64,000 nucleotides of DNA. Source: Parapedobacter sp. SGR-10. GTDB taxonomy: Bacteria; Bacteroidota; Bacteroidia; Sphingobacteriales; Sphingobacteriaceae. Positions within the stretch are counted from its first letter, which is position 1, and each line of letters begins with the position of its first letter. Shown in pieces: positions 25,983-32,808 of this stretch. The translations under genes and the position numbers were made by a program. The stretch spans positions 62,001 through 126,000 of the forward strand of contig NZ_JAAJTJ010000004.1 of the NCBI RefSeq assembly GCF_011030405.1, given 5' to 3'. The notes under the pieces are model-generated. The model was given only the letters and a program-made list of their open reading frames with translations. It was not told where the DNA came from and did no database searches.

Positions 25983-27977
25983 ATGAGAAAAATTAAGACA
26001 TTCTTTCTTTTATTATTTGTAATACCGGTATTTGGTTTTGGAGAAATCAGGGAGGTCTCTGTTGATATTTGTATATATGGTGGCACCTCCGCAGGGGTAA
26101 TAGCTGCCTACACGGCTGCTAAAGCTGGCAAGAAAGTGGTCATTATTGAACCAGGAAAGAGATTGGGAGGTTTGAGCTCGGGTGGATTGGGCATGACAGA
26201 TATTGGCAATAAGTATGTCGTCACCGGCTTGGCACTGGATTTTTACCGAAAATTGGGTACCTATTATGGAAATCTGGAAAACTGGATTTTTGAGCCAAAA
26301 GTGGCGTTATCTGTTTTTGAAGAGTACATCCGAAACGCCAATATTAATGTTATTTATAACCGGCAGCTAATCAATGTAAAGAAGGAGAAGGGGTATATTC
26401 GAGAAATTACCGTCACCAATCTGGATGAGCAAAATAGTCCAACGCTAACCGTGAAAGCCAAAATGTTTATGGACTGTACGTATGAAGGAGATTTATTGGC
26501 AATGGCCGGTGTCAGCTATCATGTAGGCCGTGAAGATAACAGCGTCTATAATGAAACCTTAAACGGTGTGCAATTACTAAAAGGACATCAATTTCCAGAT
26601 GGAATAGACCCTTATAAAGTCAAAGGTGATCCATCCAGTGGACTGTTGTGGGGCATCAGCAACGAAACGTTGAAGCCGAACGGAACAGGGGACAAAAAAG
26701 TACAGGCTTATAACTTCCGCATCGCTTTGACGAATGACCCGGACAATATGGTGCCGATTACAGAGCCGGACAACTATGATCCGAAGCGATATGAGCTCTT
26801 GGTAAGACAAAAGGAAATCCATCCATGGAAAGAACTAAAAGATGTATTTATTTGGAGTTTGATGCCCAACAACAAGACGGACATCAATAATCGTAATGGC
26901 ATGTCGACGGATATGATCGGTGCCAATTGGGAATATCCGGAGGCAGATTACCATACCCGTAAAAAGATCATTAAAGAGCATGAGGACTATACCAAAGGGC
27001 TGCTGTATTTTGTTGGGAATGATCCTGCTGTCCCAGAATTTATCCGAAAAGAGATGAAGAAGTGGGGATATCCAAAAGATGAGTATTTAGAGAATAAGCA
27101 TTGGTCGCCACAGTTGTATATCCGCGAAGCCAGGAGAATGATCAGTGATGTGGTCATGACGCAACACCATTGTCAGGGCAGAGAAGTCGTTACGGATGAT
27201 ATCGGCTATGCGGCTTATACGATGGATTCGCACAATTGCGACCGACTGGTGGTCGATGGTATGGTGAAGAACGAAGGCAACGTAGAAGTAGGAGGTTTCC
27301 CACCGTTTCCGATTTCCTATCGCGCCATTGTCCCGAAAAAAACAGAGGTAAATAACCTGTTGGTGCCGGTTTGCCTTTCCGCTTCGCATATTGCCTTTGG
27401 TTCTATCCGCATGGAACCTGTATTTATGGTTTTGGCACAATCTGCTGCGGTGGCGGCCAGCTTGGCCATAGACCAAAAAATCGCGGTTCAAGATGTGGAA
27501 GTAGCAGATATAAAAAAGGTATTGAAAGAAAATCCAAAAGCAGATTATCGACAACCCGACGTTTTGGTGCAGGTCACGGATACGGAAAATATTGAAGTAG
27601 TTGGCGAATGGGAAACGGTACCGTTAAAAGGGTACGGTAAACATTATTTTAAAAATAGTTTGGCTACGGATAATGAATTTATTAAGTTTAACTTCGACAC
27701 GGAAGCATCGGTAGGAAAATATAATGTTTACTATTATTACCCGAGAACGGTTGATGATGTGGAGCTGGTTAACATGGAATTGTTTAATGGGCGGGAAGCG
27801 AAACCCGTATCATTGAATCTAAAAGAAGTTGAAATTTCGGGGCAGACAACGAGTACTTGGGTTAAGGTAGGAGAATTTGACTTCCATTTTGAGCGTAATC
27901 CGTATGTGAAGGTTTTTTCGAGTAAAAAAGACGGTACGGTTCCTGCGAATGCTATTTTGTTGGTTCCAGTTGAATAA
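25983..27977 (+). CDS. FAD-dependent oxidoreductase with C-terminal golvesin-like domain, second copy
   Basis: A 664-residue exported protein. After a signal peptide it starts the FAD fold with DICIYGGTSAGVIAAYTAAK and continues in parallel with the first copy: GGLSSGGLGMTDIG, FMDCTYEGDLLAMAGVSYHV and NNLLVPVCLSASHIAFGSIR. Unlike the first copy it has about 130 extra C-terminal residues (from about 535; VVGEWETVPLKGYGKHYF and ASVGKYNVYYYYPR) of the beta-sandwich type found at the end of xanthan-lyase-like and golvesin proteins, probably for binding the substrate. Both copies likely act in series or on different units of the same substrate. Function by family only. Confidence 0.83.
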   Translation: MRKIKTFFLLLFVIPVFGFGEIREVSVDICIYGGTSAGVIAAYTAAKAGKKVVIIEPGKRLGGLSSGGLGMTDIGNKYVVTGLALDFYRKLGTYYGNLENWIFEPKVALSVFEEYIRNANINVIYNRQLINVKKEKGYIREITVTNLDEQNSPTLTVKAKMFMDCTYEGDLLAMAGVSYHVGREDNSVYNETLNGVQLLKGHQFPDGIDPYKVKGDPSSGLLWGISNETLKPNGTGDKKVQAYNFRIALTNDPDNMVPITEPDNYDPKRYELLVRQKEIHPWKELKDVFIWSLMPNNKTDINNRNGMSTDMIGANWEYPEADYHTRKKIIKEHEDYTKGLLYFVGNDPAVPEFIRKEMKKWGYPKDEYLENKHWSPQLYIREARRMISDVVMTQHHCQGREVVTDDIGYAAYTMDSHNCDRLVVDGMVKNEGNVEVGGFPPFPISYRAIVPKKTEVNNLLVPVCLSASHIAFGSIRMEPVFMVLAQSAAVAASLAIDQKIAVQDVEVADIKKVLKENPKADYRQPDVLVQVTDTENIEVVGEWETVPLKGYGKHYFKNSLATDNEFIKFNFDTEASVGKYNVYYYYPRTVDDVELVNMELFNGREAKPVSLNLKEVEISGQTTSTWVKVGEFDFHFERNPYVKVFSSKKDGTVPANAILLVPVE

Positions 27978-27994
27978 CTGATTAATAAACATAC

Positions 27995-29836
27995 ATGGAA
28001 TATTTAAACGGCGTTAATGCCCTTACCCTAGTGTTTGTAGCGCTATTATTATTTGCGATCGCTTACCGCTTTTATGGCATTTTTATGGCGAATAAAGTGT
28101 TGCGCCTCAATGCAAAGAATGTTACACCTGCAGTGGAGTTTGCCGATGGTAAAGATTACGTGGTGACCAATAAGAACGTACTATTCGGCCATCACTTTGC
28201 AGCGATTGCAGCAGCAGGTCCGCTCGTGGGACCCGTATTGGCTGCACAGTTTGGCTATCTTCCCGGTGCCCTGTGGATATTAATTGGTTGTGTGTTAGGC
28301 GGAGGAGTGCACGATATGGTCGTACTCTTTGCATCGGTAAGACATAAAGGGGAAAGTTTGGCAACTATAGCGCGTAAAGAGATCGGAAAAGGAACGGGTC
28401 TTATCGCAGGGTTAGCTATTTTGTTTATCCTTGTTCTGACCTTAGCCGGGCTTTCCTTAGCCTGTATCAGTGCGATGCACGAGGCTTCGTGGTCTCTTTT
28501 TACGGTGATCATTACGATGCCCATCGCTGTGATCATGGGACTCATTATGCGTTATCATAGGGATAGTGTAACCTTCGCCAGTATACTCGGAGGCTTGTTG
28601 CTGTTGGCCGGGATAATCGGTGGACATGACCTCATGCAGCACGAGTACATTGGCAATCTTTTCCACTGGAGCGTACCGACAATTTCTATCGCTATTGCAG
28701 TATACGGCTTTTTAGCTTCGGTTCTGCCGGTATGGCTTCTGCTCGTGCCGAGAGACTATCTCTCTACTTACTTGAAAATCGGCACGATTCTGATGCTTGC
28801 CGTGGGCACCATATTCGTCAATCCGAGCTTGGAAATGCCTGCGCTTACGCAGTTCATTCATGGTGGTGGTCCTGTAATCGGCGGAGCGGTCTGGCCTTTT
28901 ATTTTTATCGTGATCGCCTGTGGTGCTATCTCCGGATTCCATGCGATCATTGCCACAGGTACGACGCCCAAGATGCTGGGCAACGAGAAGGAGATTCTGT
29001 TTGTTGGGTACGGAGCGATGTTGGTGGAGGGATTCGTTGCGCTAATGGCTCTGATTGCAGCCTGTACGCTGATGCCGGGCGATTATTTTGCGATCAACGT
29101 GCCCACGGATGCTTATGAAAATTTTCTGGCGAGCAATCCCGGACTTCATGCGGTAGAGTTGCAGAGCTATGTGGACAAGATTGGAGTTGAACTACAGGGA
29201 CGTACCGGTGGTGCGGTATCCTTAGCTGTGGGGATGGCACACATCTTCAACAGCATCCCCTTTATGGATGAGTTGATGGCTTATTGGTACAATTTTGCCA
29301 TTATGTTTGAGGCGGTGTTTATTCTGACAGCGATCGATGCGGGTACTCGTGTGGGCAGATTTTTCCTTCAGGAGATGCTGGGAACGGTCATCCCCAAATT
29401 TGGAGACAAGAACTGGTGGCCAGGCGTCATGATGAGTAGTTTTCTGTTCACCTCGGCATGGGGTTATCTGGTCTTTACGGGCAACGTGAGTAGCATCTGG
29501 CCACTGTTCGGCATCAGTAATCAGCTGTTGGCCGCCTGTGGCTTGATTGTCTGTACGACGATGCTCTTGCGGTTGAACCGAGGGAAGTATGCGCTGTGTT
29601 CAGCCATCCCGGGAGTATTCATGTCGGTTATTACCTATTGGGCAGGTTATATTCAGGTGGTGGACATCTATATTCCGAATGGACAGTATATGCTGGCTTC
29701 ACTTGCCGTATTGGCATTAGTGCTGATGTCGATTGTCTTTGTTTTCGCATTCCGTAAATGGTTCCAACTAATGGGCATGAAGGCAGACAAAATGGACGAA
29801 TATGGCGAACCGGTCAAAGAATTAGTAGAAAGGTAG
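27995..29836 (+). CDS. cstA: CstA-family carbon starvation transporter
   Basis: A 613-residue integral membrane protein with about 15 hydrophobic helices. Family segments are clear: FGHHFAAIAAAGPLVGPVLA, GGGVHDMVVLFASVRHKGES and GAISGFHAIIATGTTPK. CstA/BtsT proteins in other bacteria import pyruvate or peptides with protons. The gene starts 17 bp after the second FAD oxidoreductase gene in the same direction, so it is probably the last gene of the locus. In that setting it may import a small acid or keto compound formed from the oxidized sugar; that is an inference. It is convergent with lipB with only 18 bp between stops and no visible terminator. Confidence 0.93.
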   Translation: MEYLNGVNALTLVFVALLLFAIAYRFYGIFMANKVLRLNAKNVTPAVEFADGKDYVVTNKNVLFGHHFAAIAAAGPLVGPVLAAQFGYLPGALWILIGCVLGGGVHDMVVLFASVRHKGESLATIARKEIGKGTGLIAGLAILFILVLTLAGLSLACISAMHEASWSLFTVIITMPIAVIMGLIMRYHRDSVTFASILGGLLLLAGIIGGHDLMQHEYIGNLFHWSVPTISIAIAVYGFLASVLPVWLLLVPRDYLSTYLKIGTILMLAVGTIFVNPSLEMPALTQFIHGGGPVIGGAVWPFIFIVIACGAISGFHAIIATGTTPKMLGNEKEILFVGYGAMLVEGFVALMALIAACTLMPGDYFAINVPTDAYENFLASNPGLHAVELQSYVDKIGVELQGRTGGAVSLAVGMAHIFNSIPFMDELMAYWYNFAIMFEAVFILTAIDAGTRVGRFFLQEMLGTVIPKFGDKNWWPGVMMSSFLFTSAWGYLVFTGNVSSIWPLFGISNQLLAACGLIVCTTMLLRLNRGKYALCSAIPGVFMSVITYWAGYIQVVDIYIPNGQYMLASLAVLALVLMSIVFVFAFRKWFQLMGMKADKMDEYGEPVKELVER

Positions 29837-29854
29837 GAGATAGCATGGACATCT

Positions 29855-30550
29855 TTATACCAACTCCATCGCGAATAAGGAGGCTATATGGTGTTTCAGT
29901 TTGTCCTTTACTTCGTTGATGTCCAATTTTCGGCCCAATTCACGTTCCATTGACGTGACGTCTTTATCATCTATGCCACAGGGTACGATATGACCAAAAT
30001 AACCTAAATCTGCGTTGACATTGAAAGCAAAGCCGTGCATGGTGACCCATCGGGAAGCTCTCACACCCATGGCACAGATTTTACGGGCTTTTTCGTTGTC
30101 CGCATCTAGCCATACGCCTGTATATCCAGGATAGCGTCCTGCAGCAATGCCATAGTCTGCGAGGGTCAATATGATGGCCTCTTCGAGGGTACGCAGGTAT
30201 AGATGGATATCCGTAAAAAAATTGTCCAGATCCAATATGGGATAACCAACGATCTGCCCTGGACCATGATAAGTAATATCCCCGCCTCGGTTGATTTTGT
30301 AAAAGGTGGCCTCTTTTTCCTTCAGCCCGGCTTCATCCAGTAGCAGGTATTCTTCATGACCGCTTTTGCCCAATGTGTAGACATGGGGATGTTCGGTAAA
30401 TATAAGGAAGTTGGGGGTAGGCTCTTCCGTATTATTGATTCTGTTTGCATTTTTGATGGCTACGGTTTGTGCAAACAGTTCTTCTTGCCTGTCCCAAGCT
30501 TCTTGGTAATCGACCAAACCCCAATCGATGAATGTTGTTTTTTTGTTCAT
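29855..30550 (-). CDS. lipB: Lipoyl (octanoyl) transferase
   Basis: A 231-residue cytoplasmic enzyme that moves the octanoyl group from acyl carrier protein to lipoyl domains. Motifs: HPHVYTLGKSG, RGGDITYHGPGQIVGYPI, KICAMGVRASRWVTMHGFAFN (with the active Lys) and IVPCGI with the acyl-carrying Cys near residue 190. Length and order match the family. The gene is followed by the short intergenic words that surround the four-helix-bundle gene upstream of it. Confidence 0.96.
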   Translation of the reverse strand: MNKKTTFIDWGLVDYQEAWDRQEELFAQTVAIKNANRINNTEEPTPNFLIFTEHPHVYTLGKSGHEEYLLLDEAGLKEKEATFYKINRGGDITYHGPGQIVGYPILDLDNFFTDIHLYLRTLEEAIILTLADYGIAAGRYPGYTGVWLDADNEKARKICAMGVRASRWVTMHGFAFNVNADLGYFGHIVPCGIDDKDVTSMERELGRKLDINEVKDKLKHHIASLFAMELV

Positions 30551-30551
30551 T

Positions 30552-30599
30552 TTATGCTGTAGGCTTTAAGCTGTAGGCGATAGGCTTAAAGCCTATAAC
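30552..30599. repeat. TAGGC-word array at the 3' side of the four-helix-bundle gene
   Basis: Degenerate short words (GCTGTAGGCTTTAA, GCTGTAGGCGATAGGCTTAA, then the complement AAGCCTATAA) fill this stretch. The stop codon of the four-helix-bundle gene (30593-30595) lies inside it. A matching array with both TAGGC and GCCTA words is at 30961-31029 on the other side of the gene. Confidence 0.65.
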
Positions 30600-30949
30600 T
30601 GCTTTAATTTTTGACTTAATGAAAACAATTGCTTTTTAACCATATTTATTTCTTCTATTAATGTTGAAGATACGGTTATATCAATAAAGTTTAAATCTTT
30701 CGATAGAATTACAAAGTACTCTAATTCGTGAGCCGAGCCTAAACTTATTTGTATAAACCGATCGAAATCTTTGTCAGAACGTCTTCCACATCCTTCTGCA
30801 AAATTACTTGGAATAGAATAAGCCGCACGTTGCATTTGAGATATTATTCTAAATTTTTCATCAGATGGAAAAGATTTAGTCACTTCGAATATATGCAAAG
30901 TGAGCCTATGGCTCTTTTCCCATACTTCATATCGTTTAAAATCTCTCAT
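30593..30949 (-). CDS. Four-helix-bundle protein (23S rRNA intervening-sequence family), copy 1
   Basis: A 118-residue all-helical protein: VWEKSHRLTLHIFEVTKSFP, then the family core ISQMQRAAYSIPSNFAEGCG and SLGSAHELEYFVILSKDL. It belongs to the S23/IVP family, which shares a fold with Avd proteins of diversity-generating retroelements. Molecular function is unknown; the fold forms basic pentamers that can bind nucleic acid. Its reading frame ends within a repeat array, and a similar array precedes its start. This layout is repeated, with different words, for the second copy at 57417-57776. Confidence 0.9.
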   Translation of the reverse strand: MRDFKRYEVWEKSHRLTLHIFEVTKSFPSDEKFRIISQMQRAAYSIPSNFAEGCGRRSDKDFDRFIQISLGSAHELEYFVILSKDLNFIDITVSSTLIEEINMVKKQLFSLSQKLKQL

Positions 30950-30960
30950 TGTTTTGACTT

Positions 30961-31029
30961 TAGGAGATAGGCTTTAGGCCGTAAGCAATAGGCTATATTG
31001 GCCTACAGCTTATTGCCTATAGCCTATAG
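30961..31029. repeat. TAGGC/GCCTA-word array at the 5' side of the four-helix-bundle gene
   Basis: Contains GATAGGCTTTAGGC, GCAATAGGCTATA, then TTGCCTATAGCCTATAGC, so both orientations of the word are present and can pair within the array. It separates the four-helix-bundle gene from the hflX stop codon at 31030. Confidence 0.65.
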
Positions 31030-32220
31030 CTAATACAACAAATTATTATACGGATATCGTGCGGTATGTAGCTCGGAAATAATCTCGTACAATTTCTGCT
31101 TGAACTCTTCGACATTGGTTTTTTTTGTAGCAGAGAGGAATATGGCGGGATCTGAATTCTTGGCCATCCATGAGTTTTTGAAATCTTCTAAGGTAACCTT
31201 GATCTCTTCGCCATATTCGTCTGTTTCGACCGGGGGTTTGTAGGCATCGATCTTGTTAAAGACGGTGATGGTAGGTTTGTCCAATGCTTTGATGTCTTTC
31301 AATGTCTCGTTGACCGCTATGATATGGTCTTCAAAATTGGGATGGGAGATGTCTACGACATGGATCAACACATCTGCTTCGCGGACTTCATCCAAGGTGG
31401 ATTTGAAGGATTCGACGAGATGATGCGGCAACTTGCGGATAAACCCTACTGTATCAGAAAGCAGGAAGGGGAGGTTGTCGATGACGACTTTGCGCACAGT
31501 AGTATCCAAAGTGGCAAAGAGCTTATTTTCGATCAGTACATCCGATTTGGAGATCATATTCAAGATGGTCGATTTGCCCACATTGGTATAGCCGACCAAA
31601 GCCACACGAATCATTTCCCCACGGTTTTTGCGTTGGGTTTCGTTCTGTTTGTCAATGATTTTTAAGCGTTCCTTCAGTAAGGATATTTTATTGAGGATAA
31701 TACGTCTATCGGTCTCGATCTGGGATTCCCCTGGTCCCCGCATACCGATCCCTCCACGTTGCCGTTCCAAGTGTGTCCACATCCGTGTCAATCTCGGTAA
31801 GAGATATTGTAGTTGTGCCAGTTCGACCTGTGTTTTTGCCTGTGCGGTTTGCGCATGATTGGCAAAGATATCCAGAATCAGGTTGGAACGGTCTAGGATT
31901 TTGCATTTAAGTTCCCGCTCGATGTTCCGCAATTGTGAAGGGGACAACTCATCGTCAAAGACGACCATGTCGATTTCTTCCGCCTCCACATATTCCTTGA
32001 TCTCCTGCAATTTACCGCTTCCAACGAAAGTTGCGTGTTCGGGTTTGGGCAGTTTTTGCGTGAATATTGCTTTTGTCTCACCACCTGCTGTCGACACGAG
32101 AAATTCCAGCTCTTCCAAATAGTCCTTTGCCATCTGCTCGGACACAGCCGGGCTGATGACGGAGACTAAAATAGCAGTTTCGCGTTTGGGAGCGGTATCG
32201 TATATTTTTGTTTTTGCCAT
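31030..32220 (-). CDS. hflX: Ribosome-associated GTPase HflX
   Basis: A 396-residue GTPase that splits stalled or hibernating 70S ribosomes. The N-terminal HflX domain (about 1-190) includes VVFDDELSPSQLRNIE and RGGIGMRGPGESQIETDRR. The G domain (about 195-375) has G1 GYTNVGKST, G3 DTVGFI and G4 FNKIDAY. Length and order are normal. It is followed by the repeat array of the four-helix-bundle gene. Confidence 0.96.
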   Translation of the reverse strand: MAKTKIYDTAPKRETAILVSVISPAVSEQMAKDYLEELEFLVSTAGGETKAIFTQKLPKPEHATFVGSGKLQEIKEYVEAEEIDMVVFDDELSPSQLRNIERELKCKILDRSNLILDIFANHAQTAQAKTQVELAQLQYLLPRLTRMWTHLERQRGGIGMRGPGESQIETDRRIILNKISLLKERLKIIDKQNETQRKNRGEMIRVALVGYTNVGKSTILNMISKSDVLIENKLFATLDTTVRKVVIDNLPFLLSDTVGFIRKLPHHLVESFKSTLDEVREADVLIHVVDISHPNFEDHIIAVNETLKDIKALDKPTITVFNKIDAYKPPVETDEYGEEIKVTLEDFKNSWMAKNSDPAIFLSATKKTNVEEFKQKLYEIISELHTARYPYNNLLY

Positions 32221-32342
32221 GTATAATATTAAAGATAGGGGAGAAAAGTCCCAATTAATCTTCTTTGTTTCCTAGTTTAGGAACAAACGTACAAAGATAA
32301 ATGTTTTTGTGGGTAGAAGTTGTCTGAAAAATAAAACATCAA

Positions 32343-32384
32343 CGTCATTCTGACCGGAACGAAGTGGAGTGGAAGAATCTCATC
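32343..32384. repeat. Left arm of inverted repeat around GIY-YIG gene
   Basis: 42 nt beginning CGTCATTCTGACCGG and ending GAAGAATCTCATC. Its reverse complement occurs at 32762-32803 with 31 of 42 positions identical. It belongs to the GTCATTCTGA...GAAGAATCT class seen also at 7533. Confidence 0.75.
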
Positions 32385-32417
32385 ATCAGAGGAATTCTTT
32401 TTTATATATTTGAGTAT

Positions 32418-32717
32418 ATGGAACGAGGAGGTTGTGTATATATAATGACGAATAAAGAGAATAGCATCTTGTATATTGGTGTTACTTCAGACCTGCGTGC
32501 TCGGGTGTATGAACACAAAACACATGAATATCCTGATTCTTTTACGGCCAAATATAATTTAAGGTTTTGTGTTTATTATGAATGTTTCAATAGTATAGAA
32601 GAGGCTATTACTCGCGAGAAACAACTAAAAGGTTGGACACGAAAGAAGAAAATAAGGCTAATCGAATCCATGAATTCAGCATGGGAGGATTTGTGGAATG
32701 AAATAAAGGACTTTTAA
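32418..32717 (+). CDS. GIY-YIG nuclease-domain protein
   Basis: A 99-residue single-domain protein when started at the ATG at 32418 (MERGGCVYIMTNKENSILYI). An earlier in-frame ATG at 32364 falls inside the repeat arm. The GIY-YIG core is CVYIMTNKENSILYIGVTSD, with the catalytic Arg in LRARVYEHK and the Glu in AITREKQLKGW. Such UhuU/UPF0213-type proteins are common in Bacteroidota; their role is unknown. The gene sits exactly between two inverted arms of a dispersed repeat, 33 bp after the left and 44 bp before the right, like a small mobile cassette. Nuclease activity is predicted from the motif only. Confidence 0.9.
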   Translation: MERGGCVYIMTNKENSILYIGVTSDLRARVYEHKTHEYPDSFTAKYNLRFCVYYECFNSIEEAITREKQLKGWTRKKKIRLIESMNSAWEDLWNEIKDF

Positions 32718-32761
32718 GGTGTTAGGAAAGGGGTACTTTAATTATAAGTGAAATATTCCTA

Positions 32762-32803
32762 GATGAGATCTTTCGACTGCGTTTCACTCCGCTCAAGATG
32801 ACG
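32762..32803. repeat. Right arm of inverted repeat around GIY-YIG gene
   Basis: 42 nt beginning GATGAGATCTTTCGAC and ending CAAGATGACG, the inverse of the arm at 32343-32384. It lies 6 bp from the recG stop codon and could add a stem at the end of the recG transcript. Confidence 0.75.
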
Positions 32804-32808
32804 ATTAA

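Noticed and set aside
29837..29854. Terminator between cstA and lipB
   Set aside because: The 18-bp gap has no inverted repeat or T tract.
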